64,000 bases of DNA from Streptomyces sp. SAI-127 (GCF_029894425.1 NZ_JARXYJ010000001.1:6592501-6656500), one strand, 5' to 3'. Counted from the first letter of the stretch, positions 26,996-40,304 are shown. The notes: a model not told the origin generated them from the letters alone. A program made the numbers and translations.

Positions 26996-28945
26996 TCAGC
27001 CCGTGAAACCGGCCACGTTCTGCTTCGTGACCACCTTCACCGGCACCTTGATCGTCTCTTCGACCTTCTTGCCCTCGAGGGCCTTCAGCGCGTTGTCCAC
27101 CGCGATCTTGCCCAGCTGGGAAGGCTGCTGTGCCACCGATGCGTACAGCGTGCCGTCCTTCACCGCGTTCAGTCCGTCCGGTGTGCCGTCGAAGCCGACC
27201 ACCGAGACCGACGTGCCGGCCTTGGAGCCCAGCGCCTTGATCGCGCCGAGTGCCATCTCGTCGTTGGCGGCGATGACACCCTGGACGTCCGGGTGGGCCT
27301 GGAGCAGGTTCGACATCACGTCGAGCCCCTTGGTGCGGTCGAAGTCGGCGGGTTGCTGCGCGACGACCTGGATGCCCGGGTACGCCTTGAGACCCTGGGC
27401 GAACCCCTCGGCGCGCTCACGGGCGGCCGAGGTGCCCGCCTGGCCCTGCAGGATCACGATCTTGCCCTTGCCGCCGAGCTTCTCGCCGATGGTCTTGGCA
27501 GCGAGCTCTCCGCCGGCGACGTTGTCGGAGGCGACCAGCGCGTCCACGGAGGCCTTGTTGACGCCCCGGTCCACCGCGATGACCGGGATCTTCGCCTTGT
27601 CGGCGGCCTTCACCGAGTTGCTCGCCGCGTCCGAGTCCACCGGGTTGACGATGATCGCGCCGAGGCTCGAACTGGTGAAGTTCTGGAGCTGGTTGGCCTG
27701 CTGGGAGGCGTCGTTCTGGGCGTCCGTGACGGTCAGGTCCACGCCCAGCTTCTCCGCCTCGGCCTGGGCGCCCGACCGGATCTGCACGAAGAAGGGGTTG
27801 TTGAGGGTCGACAGCGACAGACCCACCTTCGGGTTCGCCGTCGAGGACGAGCCGTTGTGCAGGAAGGAGGTCGCGCCGACGATCGCCACCGTGACCACGG
27901 CCGCCAGACCGTACGTCGCCGCCTGGCGCCCCTTGCCGCCCTGCGAGGCACCGGTCACCGGCGTCGCCCCGGCCTTGCGGCGCAGGGTGTCGAGCAGCAC
28001 GGCCAGCGCGATGACGACACCGATGACGACCTGCTGCCAGAACGCGGACACGTTCAGCAGGTTGAGGCCGTTGCGCAGCACCGCCAGGATCAGCGCGCCG
28101 ATCAGCGTCCCGGACGCCTTGCCGGTGCCACCGGCCAGCGAGGCACCGCCGATGACGACCGCGGCGATCGCGTCCAGCTCGTAGCCGTCGGCGGCCTGCG
28201 GCTGCGCGGAGGACAGCCGGGCGGCGAGCACGACACCCGCGACGGCGGCGAACACACCGGACATCGCGTAGATGGCGAGCTTCTGCTTCTTCACCCGGAG
28301 GCCGGAGAGCCGGGCCGCCTCCTCGTTGCCGCCGATCGCGTACATCGAGCGGCCGATGTACGTCCGTCCGAGCACGAAGGCCGCGAGGAGCCCCATGACG
28401 ACCATGACGAGCACGGGCACCGGCAGCCAGCCGCCCAGCGTGTCCCCGAGGTGCGAGACCGAGTCGGGGAAGGCGATCGGGGAGCCCTCGGAGATCACCA
28501 ACGACAGACCGCGGGCCACCGAGAGCATCGCCAAGGTCGCGATGAACGGGGGGAGTTTGCCGTACGCGATCAGGAAGCCGTTGACGAGACCGGCGGCGAT
28601 GCCGGTCACGACGGCCAGCAGGACCGCTATGAACACCGGCACCCCGTGTGACGTCGCGCTCCACGCGAGGACGGTGGCCGACAGGGCCGCCACCGAGCCC
28701 ACCGACAGGTCGATGCCCGCCGAGACGATCACGAAGGTCACGCCGAAGGCGAGGATGGCGGTCACGGCCGCCTGGACGCCGACGTTGAGCAGGTTGTCGG
28801 TGGTGAGGAAGTCGCCCGACAGCGCCGACATGGCGACGACGAGGACGATCAGCGCGGTCAGCGCGCCGTTGTCGAGGAGCAGCCGGCGCAGGCCGCCGGT
28901 GGCGCTATCAGCGCTCGATGTGCTCTTGAGCGTGTCAGTGGCCAC
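26996..28945 (-). CDS. Ribose ABC permease fused to its substrate-binding protein
   Basis: A 649-residue fusion. Residues about 20-325 are an RbsC-type permease ([55 protein letters not shown]). A further membrane helix at about 347-365 ([15 protein letters not shown]) leads outside to an RbsB-type binding protein from about residue 372 to 649 ([61 protein letters not shown]). The binding protein is therefore tethered instead of being a free lipoprotein. GTG start at 28945 overlaps rbsA by 11 bases. It imports ribose or a related sugar with RbsA. Confidence 0.93.
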   Translation of the reverse strand: MATDTLKSTSSADSATGGLRRLLLDNGALTALIVLVVAMSALSGDFLTTDNLLNVGVQAAVTAILAFGVTFVIVSAGIDLSVGSVAALSATVLAWSATSHGVPVFIAVLLAVVTGIAAGLVNGFLIAYGKLPPFIATLAMLSVARGLSLVISEGSPIAFPDSVSHLGDTLGGWLPVPVLVMVVMGLLAAFVLGRTYIGRSMYAIGGNEEAARLSGLRVKKQKLAIYAMSGVFAAVAGVVLAARLSSAQPQAADGYELDAIAAVVIGGASLAGGTGKASGTLIGALILAVLRNGLNLLNVSAFWQQVVIGVVIALAVLLDTLRRKAGATPVTGASQGGKGRQAATYGLAAVVTVAIVGATSFLHNGSSSTANPKVGLSLSTLNNPFFVQIRSGAQAEAEKLGVDLTVTDAQNDASQQANQLQNFTSSSLGAIIVNPVDSDAASNSVKAADKAKIPVIAVDRGVNKASVDALVASDNVAGGELAAKTIGEKLGGKGKIVILQGQAGTSAARERAEGFAQGLKAYPGIQVVAQQPADFDRTKGLDVMSNLLQAHPDVQGVIAANDEMALGAIKALGSKAGTSVSVVGFDGTPDGLNAVKDGTLYASVAQQPSQLGKIAVDNALKALEGKKVEETIKVPVKVVTKQNVAGFTG

Positions 28946-30455
28946 GAGCGGCCTCCTTGTCGGTCGTGGGGTTGCTGACGGCGAGTGCCATCACGGAGTC
29001 CTGCGTGGCCTCGTCGGCGGCCAGTTCGCCGGCGATCCGGCCCTGGGCCATCACCAGCACCCGGTCGCTCATGCCGAGCACCTCGGGCAGATCGCTGGAG
29101 ATCATGAGGACGGCGGCACCGGCCGCGGTGAGTTCGTTGATGAGCTGGTAGATCTCGACCTTGGCGCCGACGTCGATCCCGCGCGTGGGCTCGTCGAGGA
29201 TCAGCACCTTGGTGTCGGCGAGCAGCCACTTGCCGATGACGACCTTCTGCTGGTTGCCGCCGGACAGCGTCCGGACGTGCTGGTGCAGGCCCGCCATGCG
29301 CACCCCGAGCTGCTCGGCGATCCGCGTGGCGGCCTCCCGCTGCCCCTTGAGGTCGACGAGCCCCACGCGCGTGGCGGCCCGCATGGTCACCAGCCCCAGG
29401 TTCTCCTCGACCGACTGGTCGAGCACCAGACCCTGGCCCTTGCGGTCCTCGGGGATCAGACCGATCCCGGCCGCCATGGCGGCGCCCACGTCATGTCCCT
29501 TGAGGGGCGCCCCGGAGACCTGCACGGCCCCCCTGTCGTACGGGTCCGCGCCGAACACGGCCCGCACCACCTCGGTACGGCCCGCTCCGACCAGCCCGGC
29601 GATGCCGACGACCTCTCCGGCGTGCACTTCGAAGCCGATGTCGTGGAAGACGCCGTCGCGGGTGAGCCCCTCGACCTTCAGCAGGGCCGCTCCGGTGTCA
29701 CCGCGCTCGCGCGGGTACTGCTGCTCGATCGACCGCCCCACCATCAGGCGTACGAGTTCGTCCTCGGACGTGGAGGCAGGCACCTGCCCGACCGACTTCC
29801 CGTCCCGGATGACCGTGACCCGGTCGCCCAGGGCGGCGATCTCCTCCAGGTGGTGGGTGATGAAGACGATCCCGACCCCGTCCTCGCGCAGCTTGCGCAC
29901 GATCGCGAAGAGCTTGTCGACCTCCTCGGAGGTGAGCACGGCCGTCGGCTCGTCCATGATCAGCACGCGCGCGTTCAGGCTCAGCGCCTTGGCGATCTCG
30001 ACCATCTGGAGCCGGGCGATGCCGAGTTCACGCACACGCGCGCGTGGCGACACGTTGACCCCGACGCGCTTGAGCAGCACCTCGGCGTCGGCCTCCATGG
30101 TCTTGCGGTCGATCATCCCGAGGCGGCGTGGCTGCCGGCCCAGGAAGATGTTCTCGGCGACCGTCAGATCGGGGACGAGGTTGAACTCCTGGTAGATGGT
30201 GGCGATACCCAGCCGCTCGGCGTCCTGCGCCCCGCGGATGTGCACCTCCCGGCCGTCCACCAGCACGCGGCCCTCGTCGGGGTGGTAGGCGCCCGACAGC
30301 ATCTTGATCAGCGTGCTCTTGCCGGCGCCGTTCTCGCCGAGCAGTACGTGCACCTCGCCCCGGCGCAGGTCGAAGTCGACGCCGTCGAGCGCGACCACGC
30401 CGGGGAAGGACTTGCGTATGCCCTCGATGCGCAGCAACTCGTCCTCGTTGCTCAC
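28935..30455 (-). CDS. rbsA: Ribose ABC transporter ATPase RbsA
   Basis: A 506-residue double ATPase of the RbsA/MglA type, energising sugar import. Domain 1: Walker [13 protein letters not shown] (about residue 36), Walker [13 protein letters not shown]. Domain 2 has the degenerate P-loop GLVGAGRTE usual in this family, signature [15 protein letters not shown] and Walker [18 protein letters not shown] 30455 follows AGGAGCGA and overlaps the rbsR stop by 4 bases (GTGA). A long open frame upstream in the same phase is a shadow of rbsR. Works with the fused permease-binding protein downstream. Confidence 0.95.
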   Translation of the reverse strand: MSNEDELLRIEGIRKSFPGVVALDGVDFDLRRGEVHVLLGENGAGKSTLIKMLSGAYHPDEGRVLVDGREVHIRGAQDAERLGIATIYQEFNLVPDLTVAENIFLGRQPRRLGMIDRKTMEADAEVLLKRVGVNVSPRARVRELGIARLQMVEIAKALSLNARVLIMDEPTAVLTSEEVDKLFAIVRKLREDGVGIVFITHHLEEIAALGDRVTVIRDGKSVGQVPASTSEDELVRLMVGRSIEQQYPRERGDTGAALLKVEGLTRDGVFHDIGFEVHAGEVVGIAGLVGAGRTEVVRAVFGADPYDRGAVQVSGAPLKGHDVGAAMAAGIGLIPEDRKGQGLVLDQSVEENLGLVTMRAATRVGLVDLKGQREAATRIAEQLGVRMAGLHQHVRTLSGGNQQKVVIGKWLLADTKVLILDEPTRGIDVGAKVEIYQLINELTAAGAAVLMISSDLPEVLGMSDRVLVMAQGRIAGELAADEATQDSVMALAVSNPTTDKEAARGH

Positions 30456-31492
30456 GACTCGCTCCTGTTCGTTCCTGGGTTCACTGCGACGTTCTTCGGG
30501 GTGGGTTCGCCGCAGGAGCGGCGGACGACGAGACGGGCGGGGAGGGTGACCGACTCGGGGGGCCGCCCCTCGATGCGGTCGACGAGCGCGCGCACCGCGG
30601 CCCGCCCCAGCTCGCCCGTGGGCTGGGCGATCGCGGTGATCGGCGGATCGGTGTGCACGAACCACGGGATGTCGTCGAACGCGGCCAGGGCGATGTCCTG
30701 CGGTACGCGCAGCCCACGCGCGCGTACGGCGTCCAGCGCGCCGAGCGCCATCAGGTTGTCCGCCGCGAAGACGACCTCGGGCGGCTCGGGCAGATCGAGG
30801 AAGCCCTCGGTGACCCGCCGCCCGCTCTCGGCCTGGAAGTCGCCCTGCCCTATGTAGGCGTCGGGCAGATCGAGGCCGTACGCCTGGAGGGCCTCCCGGA
30901 AGGCCGCGACGCGCTCCTGGCCGGTGGTGGTCGCCGCCGGGCCCGCGATGATGGCGAGCCTGCGGTGCCCCAGCCCGTGCAGATGGGCGACGAGATCGCG
31001 TACGGCGGCCCGCCCGTCGGACCTGACGACCGGCACGGCCACGCCCGGCATCCACCGGTCCACGAAGACCATCGGCGTCCCCGCGCGCACGGCTTCCAGC
31101 ATCAAGGGGGAGCCGCCGTCGGTGGGGGAGACCAGGAGTCCGTCGATCCGCCGGTCGAGCAGGTTCCGTACGTGATGATCCTGGAGGTCGGGCCGCTCGT
31201 CGGCGTTGCCGATGATCACGCTGTACCCCAGCGCGCGGGCCTCCTCCTCGACGGAGCGGGCCAGCTCGGTGAAGTAGGGGTTCATGACGTCGCTGATGAC
31301 CAGGCCGAGGGTGTGGGTCTGGTCGGTGCGCAGGGAGCGGGCGACGGCGTTCGGGCGGTAGCCCAGCGTTTCCACGGCGGCCAGCACGCGCGTGCGTGCG
31401 TCCGCGCTGACCGACGGATGGTCGTTCAGGACCCGCGACACCGTGGCGACGGAGACCCCCGCCTCGGCAGCGACATCCTTGATGCTCGCCAT
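30452..31492 (-). CDS. rbsR: LacI-family ribose operon repressor RbsR
   Basis: A 346-residue LacI-family regulator at the head of the operon. HTH MASIKDVAAEAGVSV-ATVSRVLNDHPSV, hinge VARSLRTDQTH, ligand domain LGLVISDVMNPYFTELARSV to LAAFDDIPWFVHTDPPITAI. AAGGAGGTGG lies upstream of ATG 31492. Two identical 17-base elements with an AATCGATT core lie 30-80 bases upstream of the start and are the likely operators, so the operon is probably autorepressed and induced by ribose (or a phosphorylated form). Confidence 0.92.
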   Translation of the reverse strand: MASIKDVAAEAGVSVATVSRVLNDHPSVSADARTRVLAAVETLGYRPNAVARSLRTDQTHTLGLVISDVMNPYFTELARSVEEEARALGYSVIIGNADERPDLQDHHVRNLLDRRIDGLLVSPTDGGSPLMLEAVRAGTPMVFVDRWMPGVAVPVVRSDGRAAVRDLVAHLHGLGHRRLAIIAGPAATTTGQERVAAFREALQAYGLDLPDAYIGQGDFQAESGRRVTEGFLDLPEPPEVVFAADNLMALGALDAVRARGLRVPQDIALAAFDDIPWFVHTDPPITAIAQPTGELGRAAVRALVDRIEGRPPESVTLPARLVVRRSCGEPTPKNVAVNPGTNRSES

Positions 31493-31521
31493 CGCCGCTC
31501 CACCTCCTTGTGGATCGTTCG

Positions 31522-31572
31522 TGGAATCGATTACACGACTCCGTCCACGGAGGATTGGAATCGATTACACGA
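31522..31572. promoter_or_regulatory. Twin RbsR operators
   Basis: TGGAATCGATTACACGA occurs exactly at 31522-31538 and 31556-31572, 34 bases apart (about 3.2 helical turns). Each holds a LacI-type palindromic core AATCGATT. They lie between divergent rbsR and the cupin gene, so they may control both. A TTGACA at 31577 could serve the cupin gene. Confidence 0.75.
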
Positions 31573-31689
31573 GGGTTTGACAAGACCCCGAGACAGGATC
31601 GTGATGTCGCGGGTCGTGCGGGGGCGCACCAGGCTGGAAGGAGTACGAGTCGTTTCCCCAAGGCCATGGCGGGCCGGAGCGGAGGAACC

Positions 31690-32055
31690 ATGACAGGAGC
31701 CACTCACGACGACGTGCCCGTCGTCCTCGCGGGCGACGGGGTGGAGGTGCGCACCGGGCCCATCGGTGGCGGCATGTCGGTCGGCTATCTCCGGCTGCCG
31801 GAGGGCACGGACATGGGCCCCGCCCTCAAGGGCCTCGACGGCGACGCCTGCCAGTGCCCGCACTGGGGATACCTGTTGAAGGGCCGGCTGAAGATGCTCA
31901 CGCCCACGGGTGAGGAGGAGTACTCAGCGGGACAGGCGTACTACTGGGGACCCGGCCATGTCCCCGTCGCCCTGGAGGACTGCGAGTTCGTCGAGTTCTC
32001 CCCGACCGAGGACTTCCGGAAGGTGATCGACCACGTGACGTCGCAGGCGACATAG
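31690..32055 (+). CDS. Small cupin-domain protein
   Basis: A 121-residue single-domain cupin. The barrel holds CPHWGYLLKGRLKMLTP and, later, YYWGPGHVPVALEDCEFVEF, with His residues suited to metal binding. GGAGGAACC just before ATG 31690 decides the start. It is divergent from rbsR and shares its operator region, so it may be a ribose-regulated isomerase, sensor or storage protein; the function is not known. Length is typical of small actinobacterial cupins. Confidence 0.85.
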   Translation: MTGATHDDVPVVLAGDGVEVRTGPIGGGMSVGYLRLPEGTDMGPALKGLDGDACQCPHWGYLLKGRLKMLTPTGEEEYSAGQAYYWGPGHVPVALEDCEFVEFSPTEDFRKVIDHVTSQAT

Positions 32056-32520
32056 CCGGATCCGGGCGGCGTGACGCCGTCGCCGGGTGGGCGGGATGCC
32101 TGGGCCGAGCGGTGGGAGCGGTACCGGATCCGAGCGCTCGCCGAGTCTCCTGAGCGTCCCCGACGGCGGACGCCCTGCCGGGAGCGGGATCGCCGACGGC
32201 ACCCTCGCCGTCGTCGCTTTGGACCTGCCGGTCGGTCATGTCGGTCTGGTGGGGCCTGGGTGCCGTCCCCTGAGAGGGGTGCTTCCAGCGGCGCTGTCGT
32301 CATGCGCCGCCGCTCCGTGTCGACCGCGGCGGAGCCGCCGGGGTCGCCGTGTGGTGTACGCACCGAACTGACTCGCGGGACAGTCCCCGGACCTCCGCCT
32401 CCGCGGCGAACCGTACGGCGTTCCTCCGGAGTCCAGGGTGCTGCGCGGGGACCTGCGTGAAGCGGTCCGCCTGATCCGGGTGACCGGGGCGCTGTCGGTG
32501 CCGGGCGGTACCGTCGGATC
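32056..32520. other. Gene-free gap before recD2
   Basis: About 465 bases with open frames on both strands but no plausible start/ribosome-site combination, signal or family resemblance. GC repeats around GGCGGCGTGACGCCGTCGCC (32070-32089) can form a hairpin after the cupin gene. Otherwise nothing is seen. Confidence 0.5.
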
Positions 32521-34776
32521 ATGTCCAATCAGGCGGGGGCCTCCACGGGTGAACGACGACTGGCCGTACTCGAAGGCGTGCTCGAACGCATCACGTACGC
32601 GAACGAGGACAACGGTTACACGGTCGCCCGCGTCGACACCGGCAGGGGCGGCGGCGACCTCCTCACCGTCGTCGGCGCGCTGCTCGGTGCCCAGGTGGGG
32701 GAGTCCCTGCGGATGGAGGGCCGCTGGGGCTCCCATCCGCAGTACGGCAAGCAGTTCACCGTTGAGAACTACACGACCGTCCTGCCGGCCACCGTCCAGG
32801 GCATCCGCCGCTATCTGGGCTCCGGGCTGGTCAAGGGCATCGGCCCCGTCTTCGCCGACCGCATCACCCAGCACTTCGGCATGGACACCCTGCAGGTCAT
32901 CGAGGAGGAGCCGAAGCGGCTCATCGAGGTCCCCGGGCTCGGCCCCAAGCGCACCAAGAAGATCGCCGACGCCTGGGAGGAGCAGAAGGCGATCAAGGAG
33001 GTCATGCTCTTCCTCCAGAGCGTCGAGGTGTCCACCTCCGTCGCCGTGCGCATCTACAAGAAGTACGGCGACGCCTCGATCTCGGTCGTGAAGAACCAGC
33101 CCTACCGGCTCGCCTCCGACGTCTGGGGAATCGGCTTCCTCACCGCCGACAAGATCGCCCAGTCCGTCGGCATCCCCCACGACAGCCCGGAGCGCGTCAA
33201 GGCTGGCCTGCAGTACGCCCTTTCGCAGTCCGCCGACCAGGGGCACTGCTACCTCCCCGAGGAACAGCTGATCGCCGACGCGGTGAAACTCCTCCAGGTC
33301 GACACCGGCCTGGTCATCGAGTGCCTCGCCGAACTCGCCCTGCCCGACGAGGACTCCGGCGACCCGGGTGTCGTACGGGAGAAGGTGCCCGGCTCGGAGC
33401 CGGGATCCGAGCCCGTCACCGCCATCTACCTCGTCCCCTTCCACCGCGCCGAACTCTCCCTCTCCGCCCAGCTGTTGCGGCTCCTGCGTACCGACCAGGA
33501 CCGTATGCCGGCCTTCCACGACGTGGCCTGGGACAAGGCGCTGGGCTGGCTGAAGTCCCGTACCGGAGTGGAGCTCGCGCCCGAGCAGGAGGCGGCCGTG
33601 AGGCTCGCGCTGACCAAGAAGGTCGCCGTCCTCACCGGCGGCCCGGGCTGCGGCAAGTCCTTCACCGTCCGCTCGATCGTGGAGCTGGCCCGCGCCAAGA
33701 AGGCCAAGGTCGTCCTCGCCGCCCCGACCGGCCGGGCCGCCAAGCGCCTCGCCGAACTCACCGGTGCCGACGCCTCCACCGTCCACCGCCTGCTGGAGCT
33801 GAAGCCCGGCGGCGACGCGGCCTACGACAAGGACCGCCCGCTCGACGCCGACCTGGTGGTGGTCGACGAGGCCTCCATGCTGGACCTGCTGCTCGCCAAC
33901 AAGCTGGTGAAGGCCGTTCCTCCGGGCGCGCACCTGCTGTTCGTCGGGGACGTCGACCAACTGCCCAGCGTCGGCGCGGGGGAGGTCCTGCGGGATCTGC
34001 TCGCCGACGGCGGCCCGGTCCCCGCCGTGCGCCTCACGCGCGTGTTCCGGCAGGCCCAGCAGTCCGGTGTCGTGACCAACGCCCACCGCATCAACGCCGG
34101 GCAGCACCCCGTCACCGACGGCATGAAGGACTTCTTCCTCTTCGTCGAGGACGACACAGAGGAGGTCGGCCGGCTCACGGTGGATGTGGCAGCCCGTCGG
34201 ATTCCGGCCAAATTCGGCCTCGACCCGCGCCGGGACGTCCAGGTGCTCGCGCCCATGCACCGAGGTCCCGCGGGCGCAGGCACTCTCAACGGTCTGCTTC
34301 AGCAGGCCATCACCCCGGCCCGTCCCGACCTCGCGGAGAAGCGGTTCGGCGGCCGGGTCTTCCGGGTCGGCGACAAGGTCACCCAGATTCGCAACAATTA
34401 CGAGAAGGGCACCAACGGTGTCTTCAACGGCACCGTGGGCGTGGTCACCTCGCTCGACCCGGTCGACCAGCGCCTCACCGTGCTGACGGACGAGGACGAG
34501 GAGGTGCCGTACGAGTTCGACGAACTGGACGAACTGGCCCACGCGTACGCGGTGACCATCCACCGTTCACAGGGCAGCGAGTATCCCGCCGTGGTGATCC
34601 CGGTCACCACCAGCGCCTGGATGATGCTTCAGCGGAATTTGCTGTACACGGCGGTCACGCGGGCGAAGAAGCTGGTCGTCCTCGTCGGTTCGCGCAAGGC
34701 GATCGGTCAGGCGGTGCGCACGGTCTCGGCGGGGCGGCGCTGCACGGCGCTCGACTTCCGGCTCTCGGGCCTGTGA
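32521..34776 (+). CDS. recD2: RecD2-type ATP-dependent DNA helicase
   Basis: A 751-residue SF1B 5'-3' helicase of the RecD2/TraA group, acting alone without RecBC in DNA repair. N-terminal region with helix-hairpin-helix VPGLGPKRTKKIADAW (residues about 138-153) and a second hairpin VWGIGFLTADKIAQS. Motor: Walker A LTGGPGCGKSFT (about 371), GRAAKRLAELTG, Walker B VVVDEASMLD, FVGDVDQLPSVGAG, LTRVFRQ. C-terminal SH3-containing part GVFNGTVGVV and YAVTIHRSQGSEYP, then YTAVTRAKKLVVL. ATG 32521 lacks a clear Shine-Dalgarno. Next to citA, as in other Streptomyces chromosomes as I recall. Confidence 0.94.
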   Translation: MSNQAGASTGERRLAVLEGVLERITYANEDNGYTVARVDTGRGGGDLLTVVGALLGAQVGESLRMEGRWGSHPQYGKQFTVENYTTVLPATVQGIRRYLGSGLVKGIGPVFADRITQHFGMDTLQVIEEEPKRLIEVPGLGPKRTKKIADAWEEQKAIKEVMLFLQSVEVSTSVAVRIYKKYGDASISVVKNQPYRLASDVWGIGFLTADKIAQSVGIPHDSPERVKAGLQYALSQSADQGHCYLPEEQLIADAVKLLQVDTGLVIECLAELALPDEDSGDPGVVREKVPGSEPGSEPVTAIYLVPFHRAELSLSAQLLRLLRTDQDRMPAFHDVAWDKALGWLKSRTGVELAPEQEAAVRLALTKKVAVLTGGPGCGKSFTVRSIVELARAKKAKVVLAAPTGRAAKRLAELTGADASTVHRLLELKPGGDAAYDKDRPLDADLVVVDEASMLDLLLANKLVKAVPPGAHLLFVGDVDQLPSVGAGEVLRDLLADGGPVPAVRLTRVFRQAQQSGVVTNAHRINAGQHPVTDGMKDFFLFVEDDTEEVGRLTVDVAARRIPAKFGLDPRRDVQVLAPMHRGPAGAGTLNGLLQQAITPARPDLAEKRFGGRVFRVGDKVTQIRNNYEKGTNGVFNGTVGVVTSLDPVDQRLTVLTDEDEEVPYEFDELDELAHAYAVTIHRSQGSEYPAVVIPVTTSAWMMLQRNLLYTAVTRAKKLVVLVGSRKAIGQAVRTVSAGRRCTALDFRLSGL

Positions 34777-34869
34777 AGAGCGTCAATGGCGAGGCTTCAC
34801 AAAAAATGATCGATCAAATGAGTCACGTGGGTCACAGAGCCCTTCCGGAAGCGGGTGGGGACGGGCAGG

Positions 34870-34956
34870 ATGAACAAGTTGGCGGCACTCAGTGCCGCCG
34901 ATACGCCCAACGGCCGACCCCGAGTGCACTCTCCTGCGCCAAATGGGGGATGGTAG
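34870..34956 (+). CDS. Possible 28-residue leader peptide upstream of citA
   Basis: An ATG at 34870 behind GGGCAGG opens a 28-codon frame (MNKLAALSAADTPNG...) ending TAG at 34956, about 50 bases before citA. An 8-bp hairpin GGCGGCAC/GTGCCGCC (34881-34899) lies inside it. It could be a short leader in the citA transcript or chance. Confidence 0.25.
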   Translation: MNKLAALSAADTPNGRPRVHSPAPNGGW

Positions 34957-35007
34957 AGACAGTCAGGGCAACCTCGAAGAAGAGGCACAACGTCGGTGAG
35001 GGATGAC

Positions 35008-36297
<1,290 letters not shown>

Positions 36298-36317
36298 CAC
36301 CTGCCGGTGAGCTTTTG

Positions 36318-36343
36318 AGGGGCGTCGCTTCGGCGGCGCCCCT
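36318..36343 (+). terminator. citA terminator 1 (UUCG tetraloop)
   Basis: An 11-bp stem AGGGGCGTCGC/GCGGCGCCCCT with one G-T pair closes a TTCG tetraloop about 20 bases after citA. Confidence 0.85.
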
Positions 36344-36385
36344 TCGTCGTCCGCGGCGCCCACGCCGTCGTAGCCGATGAAAAGC

Positions 36386-36438
36386 GGAAGGCGCCCTGGC
36401 GCCGGTCCCCCCACGGGCCGGCGTCCAGGGCGCCTTCC
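36386..36438. terminator. Long hairpin downstream of citA
   Basis: A 20-bp stem (GGAAGGCGCCCTGG plus CGCCGG, one bulged T) with a 12-base loop TCCCCCCACGGG. A second smaller hairpin at about 36450-36472 repeats the CCCCCCACGGG loop word. It acts as a back-up terminator or the 3' end of a separate RNA. Confidence 0.75.
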
Positions 36439-36908
36439 CATGTCCCGGTGCGGATTCCCCCCACGGGATCCGGCCGGGCGTCTGAGAGACCAGCGCCTGA
36501 ATCGCTGTCTTTCCGGTACTGCTGGTACTGCTGTTGAGCAGAACGAGCAAAACTCCTCGTACTACTCGTGTGTGCGGTCTGCCGGGACAACGCACGGTCG
36601 GGAGGGCCGCTCAAAGCTTCCCTTAGTGCGTGCCCCGGCAACGCAGCTCCGAGGAAGTCCCCCAAGACATCCTCAGATGCCAGTCAACGCCCCCCAAGAC
36701 GCTGCCTGACATCGCCAACTTAGACCTTTGAACCCCTTCGATGGTTACGTTCACATCACTGTGATCTGCGTCTCTTGCAAATGTCCGTTAGATGCGCAAG
36801 AGCCCGGATACGGCGAACGAGACCCAAGCGTAAGGACGATGCGCGAGTCTTGTGAAGAGCTTATGTGAGCCTGGCCCCGGACTCCAGAGGGGTCCGTCAA
36901 AGGAATCC
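36439..36908. other. Gene-free, lower-GC region between convergent citA and copA
   Basis: No protein gene is convincing here, yet base composition drops and structured words occur. CCCCCAAGAC is repeated at 36659-36668 and 36691-36700, exactly 32 bases apart. TCACATCACTGTGA (36751-36764) is a perfect dyad. A hairpin GGACTCCAGAGGGGTCC sits near 36880. Promoter-like and operator-like features between two convergent genes suggest an unannotated RNA. Confidence 0.4.
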
Positions 36909-39167
<2,259 letters not shown>

Positions 39168-39181
39168 GTACGGCAACTCCC

Positions 39182-39228
39182 TCAGGGGCGCGGGGCCGCA
39201 TCGGTGTGCGGCTCCGCACCCCCTGTCA
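39182..39228. repeat. Dispersed GC-rich repeat, copy 2 (truncated)
   Basis: CAGGGGCGCGGGGCCGCATC continuing to GCGGCTCCGC matches the first half of the elements at 19911 and 42567. It fills most of the copZ-copA gap. Confidence 0.55.
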
Positions 39229-39236
39229 CGACGTCC

Positions 39237-39476
39237 TCAGGCCCGCCCGACAAGCTCGAATCCGGCCTCGTCCACAGCGGCGCGTACCGCCTCCTCGTCC
39301 AGCGGCGCGGAGGAGACGACCGTCACCTCCCCGCTGGAGGCGACCGCCTTCACCGAGCTGACCCCGTCGATGTCGGAGATCTCCCCGGAGACGGCGCCCT
39401 CGCAGTGTCCGCAGCTCATCCCGCTCACCTTGTAGACGGCGGTGACGGAGTCAGCGGTGTCGGTCTGAGTGGTCAT
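39237..39476 (-). CDS. copZ: Copper chaperone CopZ
   Basis: A 79-residue heavy-metal-associated domain protein with the ferredoxin-like fold: the copper site is GMSCGHC (Cys about 26 and 29), followed by AVSGEISDIDGVSSVKA and EEAVRAAVDEAGFEL. It carries Cu(I) in the cytoplasm to CopA, encoded 70 bases downstream on the same strand. AGGAGAAC lies 6-8 bases before ATG 39476. Expression is probably controlled by the CsoR-type palindrome at 39531. Confidence 0.93.
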   Translation of the reverse strand: MTTQTDTADSVTAVYKVSGMSCGHCEGAVSGEISDIDGVSSVKAVASSGEVTVVSSAPLDEEAVRAAVDEAGFELVGRA

Positions 39477-39530
39477 GTCGTTCTCCTGATGACTCATGAG
39501 AGGTGTGCACTGTCTATGGTGCACAACTCT

Positions 39531-39547
39531 ATACCCCTAGGGGGTAT
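39531..39547. promoter_or_regulatory. CsoR-type copper operator
   Basis: ATACCCCTAGGGGGTAT, about 55 bases upstream of copZ, fits the GC-rich CsoR operator (TACCCC-GGGGTA). CsoR releases DNA on binding Cu(I), so copZ-copA would be copper-induced. No csoR gene is in the window. GTGCAC words at about 39515 and 39529 flank the likely -10 region. Confidence 0.8.
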
Positions 39548-39620
39548 TTCTCCAAGAGAGGTCCCGAGGGGAGCGAGTACCCCGCGCAGAGATGCTGGTG
39601 CCGGTGCTCGGTCAAGCGGG

Positions 39621-40277
39621 CTACGGAGTCGTCGTGGGGCCGGGCCTGCCGAGCCGGTCGCCGACCAGCGGGTCGAGGTAGCGGGTCAGCGCGGTCTTCA
39701 CCTCCCGGATGTACGCGTCGCGCTCGGCGCCCTGGTGGGCGAGGACCAGCTCCAGGCCCGCCATGTAGATGCCGAGCACCATCTGCGCGGTGCGCTTGAT
39801 GTCGGCGACGGGCGCCTCGGGGAGGATCGAGGAGAGCAGCCCTTCGACCCGGCTCACGAGGGTCACATGCAGCGCGTCGTGCTCCTCGGTGAGCCGGCCG
39901 GGGATGTCGGGGCCGTGCATCAGCGCGAAGAACACCGGGTGTTGGCAGTTGAAGGCGATGAACCGGTCCACGGCGGCGCCGACCGCCTCCTCCAGCGGGG
40001 TCGCCGGGTCGACCGGGGCGAGCGCCTCGCCGTACGCCGTCTGCATCTCGTGCACGAGCCGGCCGCCCAGCTCGATCGCGATCGCTTCCTTGTTCGGGAA
40101 GAACTGGTAGAGCGTGCCGGGCGAGACGCCGGCCTCGCGGGCGATGGCGTTGGTGCTGGCCGCGGTGTAGCCCGTGGTCGTGAAGACGGTGGCCGCCGCG
40201 TCCAGGAGCTGGGCGATCCGGCGTTCGCCGCGCGCCTGGCGGCGGCGCGGCTGTTCCTTCTCGTCGTTGTCGGGCAC
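39621..40277 (-). CDS. TetR-family repressor of the MMPL exporter
   Basis: A 218-residue TetR regulator. The HTH spans residues about 20-65: IAQLLDAAATVFTTTGY, then NAIAREAGVSPGTLYQFFPNKEAIA. The C-terminal ligand domain includes AFNCQHPVFFALMHGPDIPG and MVLGIYMAGLELVLAHQG. GTG start at 40277 with GGGGA upstream. It is divergent from an MMPL transporter gene with two dyad operators between, so it should repress that exporter until a ligand, perhaps the exported compound, binds. Confidence 0.93.
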   Translation of the reverse strand: MPDNDEKEQPRRRQARGERRIAQLLDAAATVFTTTGYTAASTNAIAREAGVSPGTLYQFFPNKEAIAIELGGRLVHEMQTAYGEALAPVDPATPLEEAVGAAVDRFIAFNCQHPVFFALMHGPDIPGRLTEEHDALHVTLVSRVEGLLSSILPEAPVADIKRTAQMVLGIYMAGLELVLAHQGAERDAYIREVKTALTRYLDPLVGDRLGRPGPTTTP

Positions 40278-40304
40278 GCGTTATCCCCAGCTCTCCGCAG
40301 ACGG

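Noticed and set aside
32071..32460. Plus-strand open frame between the cupin and recD2 genes
   Set aside because: Arg/Pro-rich shadow-like composition, no ribosome site, no resemblance to any family.
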